A stretch of 60,518 bases of DNA from Paracoccaceae bacterium (lineage in GTDB: Bacteria > Pseudomonadota > Alphaproteobacteria > Rhodobacterales > Rhodobacteraceae): positions 1,405-61,922 of the forward strand of contig JAGWAS010000028.1 of NCBI GenBank assembly GCA_021296235.1. Reading direction: 5' to 3'. Positions 46,545 through 56,588 of the stretch are shown here, one piece after another. The notes beneath the pieces were generated by a model, which worked only from the letters and a program-made list of their open reading frames with translations, did not search any database and was not told where the DNA came from. The first letter of the stretch is position 1. Every line of letters starts with the position of its first letter. The translations under genes were made by a program, and so were the position numbers.

Positions 46545-47232
46545 TTCACTTAATTTCGTGATGATCGACCCGGATTCGACGCAAGAAAATCGGATCTTCA
46601 ATCCGAATTGTGTTTCACACCACTATCCGGCTCGACAAAGTCCCAGCAGAGGTTGGAACGATTAGGCGATCCTCATGCCGCGGCTCAACAGAACTGGGAT
46701 CAATCGGAAGCACGTCAATCCGTCGCATTCTCAATTCCGGTTGGGAGAACGAAGCCTGTCAGAGTTTGCTGCAGACGATTGAACATGAAGCCTTCGACTC
46801 GGCAGCGGAACAGTTGGGCTCTCGCCACTTGGCAACACGCAGCGGAATCTACTCACGAGAATTCGTCAATGCATCGACATGGGCGGCGATTATCCCCAAT
46901 TGTTACATGCGGTAACGGAAAAGCGCATATGGAACCGGATGCAGGCGTCGGCGTCCGGGTGCTTGTCCATTTCCAAACGGCATTGGACGCCCGATCAATC
47001 TCTTTTCGCTCATCCAGGGCATGTGGACTTTTGGGTTGCAGGGTATTTTGACGGTGAGTGGGCGATCTGTTTCGGATTCAATCGGCATCTGATTTGTTGG
47101 AGGTCAGAATAGTTCGGAATGGCTGATTTCCTTTTCCCGTTAGCCTCATGAATGCCGCCGCCAGCGTGCCGGGACAGGACACAGAACGGTATGCGACTGA
47201 CAATGTTCAGTCATGTATATAGTTCCCCTAAA
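46545..47232. other. Long gap, no gene recognised
   Basis: This 688-bp stretch lies between a LysR gene and the convergent WYL regulator. Overlapping frames on the plus strand are low-complexity (Arg, Ser, His) with no motif and disagree in frame, so it may be degraded coding DNA. Confidence 0.4.
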
Positions 47233-47940
47233 TTATCGATGCCCGACCGCGCCTGGATAGTCCGGCGACCAGCCCTCCAGAGTCCGCCATTGCGCCCTGA
47301 GCTTCTTGCCGGTTTCCGAAAAGGTTTCACCGGTCGGGGTGATCTCCTCAAACCAGTCGACCCGGAAGTGTCGGAATGACTGCCGCAATTCGCACCACGC
47401 GGCGAGGACTGTCGCATCGGGGTAATAGATTAGGCACAGCGGGCGCAGCCCTCGCTGCGTCAGCTGCCCCTTCCGATCGCGGTAACGAACGTCGATTCTA
47501 GTTTCCGTGTCGACGGCATTTCGAATCGTTCGGAGCACTTCCATACGGGCAACAGGTGCCCCGGCCTGGGAAACCAGAAGTCTTGGGTCTTCCACGTCCC
47601 CGACCACCTGCCTGGCAACGACGAGTTTGGATTCCGCCCGGGCGGCAGCGCTGATCAAGGCGCCGTCTCCAGTTCGGCCGAGCATTCTAAGGCCGGCGAG
47701 GACGGCCTCCGCCTCTCCCCTCGTGAAGGCGAGCGGCGGCAAGTCGTAGCCTCGCCGCATCACGTAGCCGACGCCGGCCTCGCCCTCCACGGGAACGCCC
47801 ATTGCCTGCAGCGAGGCGCAATCCCGGTATATGGTACGCAGGCTGACCTCCAGCGTTTCCGCAATCTCCCTCGCCGTCAACGCGCGACGGGATCGGCGCA
47901 GAAGTTGAACAAGTTCGAAAAGGCGGTCGATGCGGGACAT
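47233..47940 (-). CDS. YafY-type regulator (HTH plus WYL domain)
   Basis: The 235-residue protein begins MSRIDRLFELVQLLRRSRRA, with a DeoR-like helix-turn-helix (LTAREIAETLEVSLRTIYRDCASLQAMGVPV) and a WYL-type ligand domain (DVRYRDRKGQLTQRGLRPLCLIYYPDATVLAAWCELR). I chose Met 47940, where the family starts. It is divergent from the MATE exporter gene across 83 bp and probably controls it. Confidence 0.9.
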   Translation of the reverse strand: MSRIDRLFELVQLLRRSRRALTAREIAETLEVSLRTIYRDCASLQAMGVPVEGEAGVGYVMRRGYDLPPLAFTRGEAEAVLAGLRMLGRTGDGALISAAARAESKLVVARQVVGDVEDPRLLVSQAGAPVARMEVLRTIRNAVDTETRIDVRYRDRKGQLTQRGLRPLCLIYYPDATVLAAWCELRQSFRHFRVDWFEEITPTGETFSETGKKLRAQWRTLEGWSPDYPGAVGHR

Positions 47941-48023
47941 TTCGGGACGCAGACTCTGCTGCCACACAGTTGGCAGTGGCACTATGCGAAAGAGTCCCGG
48001 GTGATTCAAGCCGGGAGGTTTCC

Positions 48024-49400
48024 ATGTCGGATGATCGTAGCCAGAGGTTCCAAAGGGGTGCCGCGCGCATTGCCGCGTTCGCGTCCCTGAGCTACGCTGT
48101 CGACTACTCCTTCCAGCTCGTCGACATTTTCTGGGTGGCGCGGCTCGGTGCGGGCGCACCAACCGCCGTCGCAATCGCGTCCTCAGCGTTGTTCCTTGTT
48201 CTTGCGCTGAACGAGGTGGTTGGTGCCGGTACCGTCCCGCTCTTCGCACAGACGGCTGGCTCCGGGGATCGGAAGCGAACTGGCTTCGTCATCTTGCAGG
48301 CGTTGTTCGTCAAGCTGGTCCTTGGGGCAGTGATGGCACTCATTTTCGGTGCGTTCATGCTCTGGGTTGCACCCCGCTACGACATCGACGCCGCAGCTCG
48401 CGGCCATCTCGGGGCCTACGGGAAGGTCATCTGGCTCTCGCTGCTGTTTGTGCCGGTCTACTCGACGATGATGACGGCACTGCGTTCGCTTGGCGGTGAG
48501 GCGGATGCCGCGCGCGCCTCGGCGCTTGCCCTGCTTTTGAACATGGTGTTGAATCCGCTGCTCATTTTTGGAGTTGGCTCCTGGCCGGGATTGGGCATCA
48601 CCGGCGCGGCTTGGGCAACGGTGTTCGCACAGGCGGTCGCGACGATGTTGGCGGCAAGAGCCTTGGCCCGAAACCGGTTCGGCGCGAGGGTGTTCAGCGC
48701 CGCCAATCTCGGATGGTGTCCGCAACTCTATCGAAGCATCGCGATCATCGGGCTGCCATTGGGCGGCGTGATGATCCTCTACAATCTTGAGCAAGCCGCT
48801 GTTACGGCAATCGCGGTGAGCTTCGGAACTTCTGTCAGCGACGGCTTCGGGATCAGTGCCCGGATCTGCGGCTTTCTTTTTATGGCGGTGTTTGGAATCG
48901 CTGTCGGTGCCTCAGTAACTGTCGGTCTGCATTTGGGTGCCGAGCGGGCGGATGTGGTGCGCCGGGCCCTGCCCCGGTTTGCCGGTGTCGGCACTGCCGC
49001 ATTTGGTCTTGTCGCGCTGCCGCTCGCGTTTTTTGGCGAGGATCTCATCGGGTTGTTCACCCAAGACGCTGTGAGTGTTGCCGCGGGCGGGACGTATCTG
49101 CAGTTCATGGCGGCAGCGCTCTGCTTGCTGTGCGTCCATCACGTCTTCAATGCCGCCTTCGAGGGTGCCGGGCGCAACATGCCCGTGCTGTTTGCGTCCG
49201 CCGCCATGTATCTCGGGGTCGAACTCCCGGTCGTTCTGGTGCTGGCCTATCTCCATGTGCTGACCCCGGAGGCGCTCTGGGCAGCGATGACCGTCACGGC
49301 TTCAGCCGGCGCACTCTTCTCCGTCAGACTGTTCCACCGCGGCGGATGGCTCGCGGAATCTCTTTCCCAAAAAAGGATGCAGGAAGACCAAGCCACATGA
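48024..49400 (+). CDS. MATE-family multidrug/sodium antiporter
   Basis: A 458-residue inner-membrane protein with about 12 helices in two bundles. MATE features include FQLVDIFWVARLGAGAPTAVA near the start, LFVPVYSTMMTALRSLGGEADA, PLLIFGVGSWPGLGITGAAWAT and, in the second half, FGIAVGASVTVGLHLGAER. GGGAGG upstream supports ATG 48024. It is divergent from the WYL regulator. Base composition of this pair looks somewhat more GC-rich than its neighbours, so it may have a different origin. Confidence 0.92.
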   Translation: MSDDRSQRFQRGAARIAAFASLSYAVDYSFQLVDIFWVARLGAGAPTAVAIASSALFLVLALNEVVGAGTVPLFAQTAGSGDRKRTGFVILQALFVKLVLGAVMALIFGAFMLWVAPRYDIDAAARGHLGAYGKVIWLSLLFVPVYSTMMTALRSLGGEADAARASALALLLNMVLNPLLIFGVGSWPGLGITGAAWATVFAQAVATMLAARALARNRFGARVFSAANLGWCPQLYRSIAIIGLPLGGVMILYNLEQAAVTAIAVSFGTSVSDGFGISARICGFLFMAVFGIAVGASVTVGLHLGAERADVVRRALPRFAGVGTAAFGLVALPLAFFGEDLIGLFTQDAVSVAAGGTYLQFMAAALCLLCVHHVFNAAFEGAGRNMPVLFASAAMYLGVELPVVLVLAYLHVLTPEALWAAMTVTASAGALFSVRLFHRGGWLAESLSQKRMQEDQAT

Positions 49401-49871
49401 ATACGACCATCAGTGGATTTTCCCTTCCGGCCGTGTCGTGGCACCCGAACCTTGACGCCCGCCATTTCCGGACCGCAACCCGTTCACGCCCAGAGCTTCG
49501 CGATGAAGCCCGGTCGGATGGCGCAGCCACCTGTAAACGCCTGCTTGAGAAAGAAACCTTATACCGAACTGCAACTGACCAAACGAAAAAAATGCACACA
49601 GCGGCGTGGCAAAACCGCCCGGTTCATGACGGAATGATCCGAACCCGTACACCAATACCGCAAACGGAAGGCTTGCCTGGTTGCAGGTTTCCGGCAGGGA
49701 TTGAAAGCCCGGCTGATTGCAACGTTCGGGCCACGGCGCAGCACTGAATTCGCCACCTCGCATTGTGGCCATCATGTGGATTTGCAATGTGTACCAAGCC
49801 GCCGGTGGCAATGTCGAAGGTTGCACAACACGCCAATCTTGCATCAACCGGTCAAGGCAATGGAATTTTCA
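49401..49871. other. Intergenic gap, no gene recognised
   Basis: About 470 bp between the MATE gene and the convergent SDR gene. Several overlapping frames have no motif and none has a ribosome binding site. Confidence 0.4.
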
Positions 49872-50648
49872 TCACGGCATTATGCTTCCGCCATTGATGC
49901 CGAGGCCCTGTCCAGTGATGAATCCGGATTCGTTTCCGGCCAGAAAACAAGCCAAGGCGGCAACCTCTTCCGGATTGCCAAACCTCTGCAACGGGATATC
50001 CAATTCCTTTTGCCGCCATTCCGCAGACATGTTTTTGGGGGACAGCATGTCGGTTTCTATTGGTCCGGGGCAAATTGCATTTACCAGCACATCGGGGGCA
50101 AACTCCTTGGCCCAGCAACGCACGAGTCCCAATACAGCATGCTTCGAGGCGCAATATGCCGAATATGTCTCCCGACCGGAATAGCCCAAATCCGAGGCGA
50201 TGAGGATAATTCGCCCGCCGCTTTCCTGCATCATGCGAATTGATTCCCGACCGATGAGAAATGTCCCGCGCAGGTTCACGGCAATCACACGGTCAAAGGC
50301 TTCCGCCGAGGTGGATAAAAGCGGCTGCTCCTGAATTATCCCGGCACAGTGCACGAGAATATCGAGCCCGCCCTCCTGTTCCAACTGCGCAAAAGCAGCC
50401 AAAACCGATTTCTCTTCACTTACATCGAATGCAAATCCGCATGCGTTGCCGCCGATGTCGAGAATTGTCTCCAGCGTCTGCTGCGGACGGACAATATCGG
50501 CACAGGCGCACCATGCTCCCTCACTCGCCAACCGTTTCGCACAGGCTGCGCCAATTCCACCTGCAGCGCCGGTTACAAGCGCCCTCTTGCCGTTCAGCGA
50601 CTTCTCCACGTCGAAATCATCGCTTCCTGTTGTGTGCAATCCGTCCAA
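49872..50648 (-). CDS. Short-chain dehydrogenase/reductase
   Basis: A 258-residue classical SDR with cofactor motif TGAAGGIGAACAKRL, acidic selector in CADIVRP, DVSEE, VHCAGIIQ, catalytic Ser in LIASDLGYSGR, catalytic Tyr-Lys in YCASK, and ICPGPIETDM. It ends GQGLGINGGSIMP, like sugar or hydroxy-acid dehydrogenases. The first about 20 residues overlap the end of the agmatinase-family gene by 32 bp, so translation is coupled or the true start is slightly later (a GTG in front of EKSLNGKRALV). Substrate unknown. Confidence 0.9.
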   Translation of the reverse strand: MDGLHTTGSDDFDVEKSLNGKRALVTGAAGGIGAACAKRLASEGAWCACADIVRPQQTLETILDIGGNACGFAFDVSEEKSVLAAFAQLEQEGGLDILVHCAGIIQEQPLLSTSAEAFDRVIAVNLRGTFLIGRESIRMMQESGGRIILIASDLGYSGRETYSAYCASKHAVLGLVRCWAKEFAPDVLVNAICPGPIETDMLSPKNMSAEWRQKELDIPLQRFGNPEEVAALACFLAGNESGFITGQGLGINGGSIMP

Positions 50649-51576
50649 TCAGATTCATCAGAATTTGTGCGGCCAGAATGGCCGTTGATCCGGTTCTGTC
50701 GTAGTCCGGAGCCACCTCCACAAGGTCAACACCCAGAATATTGCCGCGTTTGGTCAAGCCATCAAGCAACTCAAGCACTTCATAGTACAGAAATCCACCA
50801 TGACTCGGTGTGCCGGTTCCGGGTGCTATTGAAGGGTCAAACGCATCAATGTCGATCGTCAGATAGTAGTTGACCCCCTTGGGAACCCGTTCAAGCACTG
50901 CCGACGGACCAAGTTTACGCACCTGCCGCACAGACAGGATGTCTGATCCCATCCTTCTCGCATCGTCATAACCTTCCTTGGCTGTCGACGACACATTGCG
51001 GATTCCCAACTGGGTCATGCCAGTTACATAATCCTTCTCGGCAGCTCGACGCAGTGGGTTGCCATGGCCGTAACGCACACCCTGACGCTCATCCACAAAA
51101 TCAAGGTGAGCATCAATCTGAATGACATGGAAGGGGCCGAGGTCCTTGAACGCGTTGATGCAGGGAATGTTGATTGAGTGATCTCCGCCAATGGTCACAG
51201 GAACGGCGCCGCTTGAAAGAATCTTCCTCACGGCCAATTCGATATTGGCATGGCTCTTCGCAGTGTCCGTATGAACAATGTCCGCATCGCCGACATCGAC
51301 AATGCGGACCGCATCCGGCCTCAAATACTCAACGTCATCCTCGTGGTCGTATGCGCCTGCATGACCGAACGCGAACAGCGTTGACGCTTCACGAACGGAC
51401 CGGGGGCCAAACCGAGCACCCGATCTCCACTGACAGCCAAAATCATAGGGCGCCCCCAGCACCGCGAATTCCGCGTCAATGCGGTCCCAGTCGGCAACGT
51501 AGGGGTACTTTCCGAATGTGCATATTCCCACGAATGGCAGGTCAAGCCGACCGGATTCGTATGTGTGCTTAGTCAT
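50617..51576 (-). CDS. Agmatinase-family ureohydrolase
   Basis: A 319-residue arginase-fold enzyme with all manganese ligands visible: His in TIGGDHSIN, Asp/His/Asp in IDAHLDF, and the Asp pair in TIDIDAFDPSIAPGTGTP. The start GAPYDFGCQWRSGARFGP is typical of agmatinase, guanidinobutyrase and related guanidino hydrolases, which release urea. No urease is nearby. The overlap with the SDR gene suggests that the product is further oxidised or reduced. Agmatine is possible, but other guanidino acids are equally likely in this context. Confidence 0.9.
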   Translation of the reverse strand: MTKHTYESGRLDLPFVGICTFGKYPYVADWDRIDAEFAVLGAPYDFGCQWRSGARFGPRSVREASTLFAFGHAGAYDHEDDVEYLRPDAVRIVDVGDADIVHTDTAKSHANIELAVRKILSSGAVPVTIGGDHSINIPCINAFKDLGPFHVIQIDAHLDFVDERQGVRYGHGNPLRRAAEKDYVTGMTQLGIRNVSSTAKEGYDDARRMGSDILSVRQVRKLGPSAVLERVPKGVNYYLTIDIDAFDPSIAPGTGTPSHGGFLYYEVLELLDGLTKRGNILGVDLVEVAPDYDRTGSTAILAAQILMNLIGRIAHNRKR

Positions 51577-52254
51577 GGCCGAATTCCCGCTTCACAGACT
51601 AGCCTCCGACATATCTAGACGGTTGCCTGACGCGCAAGCATTTAAGATTTTCGATGTGTCAATTCCAATTCCGCGATGTATTCCCAATGGAATCTGATGC
51701 GACACCCGTCTTGGGTCCTGTTGACTTGAATTGTCTGATAAGCGGTTTCAGCACCGCATTCCACCAGTCTCCACGGCATCCGGCAATGGCATTGGGAAGC
51801 CAGCGAATCAAGAGAATGCGGCGTCTGGCAAAATCGAAGTGAATTCACGCCGAACTGCGAGTTCACTTGCCGGGCTCTTGCAATTCGGACAACAAACCCA
51901 TCAACCGCCTCAAGGGCCGTGATCGGGCACTGCGTTCGGAGAAGGGAGTGGCTGAGTAAGTCGAGACTCCGGCAATGGCCGGATTGCATCCCCGCCTTCC
52001 GGATACGCCGGGGCACCCGCCTTTTGGATTTGGTTCCAATTTCCGTTTCCTGCACCTGTGGTCGCTGGATCTATTCAAATCGCCGTTCTTTCACGGCTGT
52101 CATGTTGCCGCTCACCTTCGTTGGTTTCACCCAAGGAAACAGGTCAATTTGCTGCCGAAATTCGAAACCATGGTGACTTGAGCATTCGAATTCGTCAAGA
52201 AATGCAAATCTGCGAATTTCCGGACGGGACATGCCTGCAGCGGCGCTTCGCAAT
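51577..52254. other. Long gap, no gene recognised
   Basis: This 678-bp stretch lies upstream of the ureohydrolase. Frames on both strands lack motifs. The ureohydrolase promoter must lie near its right-hand start, but no consensus boxes are obvious. Confidence 0.4.
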
Positions 52255-53208
52255 CTACCTTCGTCCCGAAATGCGCCGCGCCACCGGCCTGACGTTGACG
52301 TTGGCTTCCCTGACGGCAACAAAGACACCGGCACCGAGGATCAGGACGATCCCGAATGCAGAGCCGAGCGATGGCACCTCACCCCAGAACGCAAAACCCC
52401 AAATGGTGGCAAGCACCAGCGTTGTATATTCGAACGGAGCAACCATTCCGGCTTCACTGCTGCGATAGGCCTGCGCGATTAGGTATCCACCGACGGAACT
52501 GCAGACGCCCGAACCGGCAATCGCCACCAGATCATGCGGCGCAACAGGTCGCCATGCCCGCAGCAGGAATTCAAGTGACGGATGATCCGACCCGGCATAC
52601 CTTCCGTCGCCGAGTGCAAGTCCGGCAACGATGCAGACTGCAACGAATGTAAGCTGGATATAGAGCGACATCGCCGACGCATTTTCCGAAAGGCCCATGT
52701 TGCGGGTTGTGGTGTTGAGGGTCGCATACGCCAAAGCAGCAAGGATCGGCAGCAAAATCGCCCACTGAAATTCCATGGCGCCGGGCCGCACAATCATCAG
52801 GACCCCCGCAATCCCGACAAACAGCGCCGACCAACGGCGAAAACCAACGGCTTCCTTGAGAAAGATCGCTGAAAACGCAGTTATCAAAAGCGGCGCAACG
52901 AAGAAGATGGCCGTCAGTTCAGCCAGTGGAATTATGGCAATCGCCGAAAAGAATGACAGGTTTGCAACAACGATGCACATCCCCCTGAAGAGGTGCAGAA
53001 GTGGCCTTCGGGTCTTCAGCGCCCGCAGGCCTCCTTCCGCCGGAACAAAGATTGCAAATGTTATGGCAAGTGCAATTGCTGACCTGATCAGCATGACTTC
53101 GTACAATGGATAGGAACCGCTAACGAATTTCACGGACACATCATTCAGGGAGAACGCCAGCGATGCCCCCAAAACGCATGCGACACTTAATTTCGCCCGA
53201 TTGACCAT
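52255..53208 (-). CDS. EamA/DMT-family exporter
   Basis: A 317-residue membrane protein with ten predicted helices in two EamA repeats: first half LGASLAFSLNDVSVKFVSG ... IIPLAELTAIFFVAPLLITAFSAI, second half ILAALAYATLNTTTRNM ... SEAGMVAPFEYTTLVLATIWGFAFWGEVPS. Members export amino acids, metabolites or quaternary compounds. It is transcribed away from the rhomboid gene. Substrate unknown. Confidence 0.9.
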   Translation of the reverse strand: MVNRAKLSVACVLGASLAFSLNDVSVKFVSGSYPLYEVMLIRSAIALAITFAIFVPAEGGLRALKTRRPLLHLFRGMCIVVANLSFFSAIAIIPLAELTAIFFVAPLLITAFSAIFLKEAVGFRRWSALFVGIAGVLMIVRPGAMEFQWAILLPILAALAYATLNTTTRNMGLSENASAMSLYIQLTFVAVCIVAGLALGDGRYAGSDHPSLEFLLRAWRPVAPHDLVAIAGSGVCSSVGGYLIAQAYRSSEAGMVAPFEYTTLVLATIWGFAFWGEVPSLGSAFGIVLILGAGVFVAVREANVNVRPVARRISGRR

Positions 53209-53435
53209 GGCGCCGGCCTGCAGCGGCCTCCTTCGCTACCCAACGGAATTGCAACTCCGATTTGGGAGGGTTGTCGTGCACAATCACGACACGGATGTCG
53301 AAAACTTGCATTGGCGGCCTTTCGCAGCCTGCCGAACGGCGGCCACCGTCTCCATGTGTTTTTCAATTTCCGGTGTTAAGATGTATTGCCGAACGCAACC
53401 CGACGCCCAAGCGACGCGCACCAAAGGTCCACAAG

Positions 53436-54173
53436 ATGTTAATTCCGTTCAGGGATCAGAACCCTTCAAGGCGACGGCCGTTCGTAACCTACGGCCTGAT
53501 TGCGACCAATGTCCTGGTGTTTCTTGCCTATTGGCCACTGTTCAATGATTCAGCGGCAATTCACAGATTCTTTGTCGATTGGGCGTTGATCCCGGCAGCA
53601 GTGCTGAACGGTCACCTGCTTTTCGGCATTGTGACCTCAATGTTCCTCCATGGGGGCATTGCCCACATCTTCTTCAATATGCTGGCTCTCCATATTTTTG
53701 GTGACAATCTCGAGGAAACGCTGGGGCACATCCCCTTTCTTCTCTTTTACCTTGCTTGCGGGGTCGCGTCGGCAATCGCCCACGCCGCCATGAATCCATA
53801 CTCAATCGTTCCGACGGTGGGTGCCTCCGGAGCCATTGCAGGAATCATGGGCGGCTACCTTTTGCTGTTCCCGAAGGCCCGCATCGACATGTTTCTGTTC
53901 CTGGTGATCATCTTTCGGGTGTTCTCATTGAGCGCGTGGGTGGTTCTCGGCGGCTGGCTGCTGATCCAACTGTATGGCGCGGCAGCGAACGGCGCTTCCA
54001 GCGGAGTCGCCTATTGGGCTCACATTTCCGGATTTGCGGTTGGGGCGGCGCTGATTTTCCCGACGTGGCTACGCCGGGGAGGAACCCGATACTGGAGGAA
54101 TTCGCATGGCCGCCCGAACAACCCAAAGTCCAAGCCCACGATCAACATTCCGGTTGTCAGAAGAAACAGATAG
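53436..54173 (+). CDS. Rhomboid-family intramembrane serine protease
   Basis: A 245-residue membrane protein with six or more helices. Catalytic Ser is in VGASGAIAGIMGGYLLLFP and catalytic His in VAYWAHISGFAVGAAL; the loop HGGIAHIFFNMLALHIFGDNLEE is typical of the family. It cleaves transmembrane segments of substrate proteins. ATG 53436 gives the usual MLIPFRDQNP start; an upstream ATG at 53262 adds an unlikely Cys-rich leader. Confidence 0.93.
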   Translation: MLIPFRDQNPSRRRPFVTYGLIATNVLVFLAYWPLFNDSAAIHRFFVDWALIPAAVLNGHLLFGIVTSMFLHGGIAHIFFNMLALHIFGDNLEETLGHIPFLLFYLACGVASAIAHAAMNPYSIVPTVGASGAIAGIMGGYLLLFPKARIDMFLFLVIIFRVFSLSAWVVLGGWLLIQLYGAAANGASSGVAYWAHISGFAVGAALIFPTWLRRGGTRYWRNSHGRPNNPKSKPTINIPVVRRNR

Positions 54174-54184
54174 GTGGCTGAGCA

Positions 54185-55111
54185 TCAGAGGTTGAGGCAC
54201 CATCTCATTATGGCCTTCTGCACATGCAGCCTGTTTTCCGCTTCGTCGAATACGGCTGATCGGTTGCCGTCAATGACCTCGGATGTCACCTCTTCACCCC
54301 TATGAGCCGGAAGGCAATGCATGAAAATCGCCTTCTTGCCCGCGGCCTCCATCAAACGTTCATTGACCTGATATCGGCCAAGCAGACCCTGCGATTTTTC
54401 TTTTGTTCCCGGGTCGTCATGCATTGAATGCCAGGCATCCGTTACGATGAGGTCCGCTCCGGCGACGGCTGCAACCGGATCGGTTTCGACTTCCACGCTT
54501 CGCCCTTTGGAGCGGGCAAATTTCATGCACGGAGCATCGGGCTTCATTTGCTCCGGCCCGGAAAACACAAGATCAAATCCGAACTGCCCCGCTGCTTCGA
54601 CGAATGAGTTGCAGACATTGCTGCCCGCTCCGAGCCAAACGACCCGCCTGCCCTCAATGGGACCAACAATCTCTTCGAATGTCATGACATCCGCCATGAT
54701 CTGGCAGGGATGAGACGAGTCGGTTAATCCGTTGATTACAGGAATATCAGAATTGGAAGCGAATTCCTGAACTGTCTCCGCACCGAAAGTTCGTATCATT
54801 GCCATGTCCGCATATCGCGACATGACCTTTGCCGTATCTCCTATCGACTCGCCGCGTCCAATTTGGAGATCCTGGCCGGATAGCACAATCGGTTGGCCTC
54901 CCAATTGCCGTACACCGACATCAAACGACAATCTGGTTCGGGTGGATGGCTTTTCAAAGATCAGTGCCGCAACCGCGCCGCCCAGCGGCTGAACATCGTC
55001 AGGCATTCCCCTCGGCCGTCCCGCCCGGGCATCCTTCATTGATCTCGCTTGCTCGAGAATTTGGCGAAGCACACCGGAATCGATATCGGACAGTTCAAGA
55101 AAATCAGGCAT
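54185..55111 (-). CDS. argF: Ornithine carbamoyltransferase
   Basis: The 308-residue enzyme condenses ornithine and carbamoyl phosphate to citrulline. The carbamoyl-phosphate site [13 protein letters not shown], the HPCQIMADV loop, the ornithine-side DAWHSM and the [11 protein letters not shown] loop are all present. DAWHSM differs slightly from the usual DTWVSM. ATG 55111 gives the normal [11 protein letters not shown] start; an upstream frame start at 55186 lies in argD. It overlaps the argD stop by 8 bp, so the two genes are translated together. Confidence 0.95.
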   Translation of the reverse strand: MPDFLELSDIDSGVLRQILEQARSMKDARAGRPRGMPDDVQPLGGAVAALIFEKPSTRTRLSFDVGVRQLGGQPIVLSGQDLQIGRGESIGDTAKVMSRYADMAMIRTFGAETVQEFASNSDIPVINGLTDSSHPCQIMADVMTFEEIVGPIEGRRVVWLGAGSNVCNSFVEAAGQFGFDLVFSGPEQMKPDAPCMKFARSKGRSVEVETDPVAAVAGADLIVTDAWHSMHDDPGTKEKSQGLLGRYQVNERLMEAAGKKAIFMHCLPAHRGEEVTSEVIDGNRSAVFDEAENRLHVQKAIMRWCLNL

Positions 55112-56288
55112 CAAGGTCCTCCGCGAGCTTTGCTGCCAGCCTGTCGATGCGCGCGCAAGCCTCATCAAGTTCGGCATCCGCGACATTCAGCGGCGGAAGA
55201 ATGCGCGCGACATTTCCTCCGGCCGGAATCATCAGGATTCTCTCGCGGTAACCAGCCTCTATCACCTCCTGATTGTTCATTCTGCAAACCAAACCAAGCA
55301 TCAGGCCAGAACCTCGAACCTCCGAAAAAACTGCTGGATATGAGCCGGCGATTGATTCCAACTTCTGCCTGAGCCGCCCTGAGCAGGATCGAACGCGTTC
55401 CAGAAAACTCTCATCCGAAACGATCTTCAGGACTTCCAATCCAACCGTACAGCCAAGTGGGTTTCCGCCGAAGGTTGAACCGTGCGTTCCCGCGGTCATG
55501 CCGGCGGCAGCCTGCTCGGTGGCGAGGCAGGCACCCAAGGGAAACCCGCCTCCGATCCCCTTGGCAATGGCCATGACATCGGGCGTGATTCCTGCCCATT
55601 CGTGCGCAAACAATTTGCCTGTCCGGCCCATGCCGCACTGAATTTCGTCGAAAATCAACAGCAAGCCGGTACGGTCGCAGAGTTCCCTCAACTCCTTCAG
55701 AAACCCGTCGGCAAGCGGCACGATTCCACCCTCGCCCAACACCGGTTCCACCATGATCGCAGCCGTGTTTTCGGACACGGCGGCTTCAATCTCATCTATG
55801 GCGTCCGGTTCAAGCTGACGGAACCCGGGGGTGAGCGGGCCAAACCCTTCTGTCAGTTTTTCTGATCCCGCCGCCGAAATCATGGAAATTGTCCGGCCAT
55901 GAAACGAATTCTTCAGCGTCAGGATCTCATTTCTTTGCGGACACCCCTTCGAATGCCAGTGACGCCTTGCCATCTTGACCGCGGCCTCCGTCGCCTCTGT
56001 TCCGGAATTTGTGAAAAATACCGTGTCGGCGAAAGTCATCTGCACCAGCAAATCGGCAAGTTCCTCCTGTGCCGGGATCCGATAGAGGTTTGAGGTGTGC
56101 CACAACTCTGTCGCCTGTGCCTTCAATGCCGCAACCAACCGAGGATGGGCATGACCGAGGACGTTGACCGCAATTCCAGCGCCGAAGTCCAGGAAACGCT
56201 GGCCATCCTCGTTGATTAGCCAGCTTCCTTCACCCTTGATGAATGCCAAGGGAGCACGTGCGTATGTGGGCAAGACAGGGGAGACCAT
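55104..56288 (-). CDS. argD: Acetylornithine aminotransferase
   Basis: A 394-residue class III PLP aminotransferase. It shows [20 protein letters not shown] at the start, [32 protein letters not shown], the cofactor Asp in [15 protein letters not shown], the Schiff-base Lys in [14 protein letters not shown], and [12 protein letters not shown]. It works in arginine biosynthesis. Met 56288 fits the family; an upstream ATG at 56405 adds an unlikely leader. It is divergent from gcrA, an arrangement I recall from Rhodobacteraceae. Confidence 0.94.
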   Translation of the reverse strand: MVSPVLPTYARAPLAFIKGEGSWLINEDGQRFLDFGAGIAVNVLGHAHPRLVAALKAQATELWHTSNLYRIPAQEELADLLVQMTFADTVFFTNSGTEATEAAVKMARRHWHSKGCPQRNEILTLKNSFHGRTISMISAAGSEKLTEGFGPLTPGFRQLEPDAIDEIEAAVSENTAAIMVEPVLGEGGIVPLADGFLKELRELCDRTGLLLIFDEIQCGMGRTGKLFAHEWAGITPDVMAIAKGIGGGFPLGACLATEQAAAGMTAGTHGSTFGGNPLGCTVGLEVLKIVSDESFLERVRSCSGRLRQKLESIAGSYPAVFSEVRGSGLMLGLVCRMNNQEVIEAGYRERILMIPAGGNVARILPPLNVADAELDEACARIDRLAAKLAEDLDA

Positions 56289-56588
56289 GAGAATTCCAAA
56301 TTTGGTGAACCGGCGTCTAAACAAACTTTGCACTGTGAAGTCAAATTCAATCACATACTGCCATTTGGGGCCAATGAAGTGCCATTCCCGGGCCCCGCAG
56401 CACAACTCAAACTGCCGACACGGTCATTCTGCCGGTTGAAACTGTTACAATGGGCGGAAATCAACCGGCCTGCATCTTGAATGAGCCATTCAGATTCATA
56501 TTTGTTTTGAGTCGGCTCTGCGCAACTGCGATCATCTGGGACAGTTTTGCTGCGGATCACGATAACGCGGGAAAGAAGGAGCACCAAA
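56289..56588. promoter_or_regulatory. Divergent intergenic region between argD and gcrA
   Basis: About 300 bp that must carry promoters for both the arginine genes and gcrA. No consensus boxes stand out. AAGGAG at about 56576-56581 serves the TTG start of gcrA. Confidence 0.4.

Noticed and set aside
46608..47051. 147-residue ORF in the gap after the LysR gene
   Set aside because: Composition is Arg/Ser/His-rich, there are no motifs or ribosome binding site, and overlapping frames of similar quality exist.
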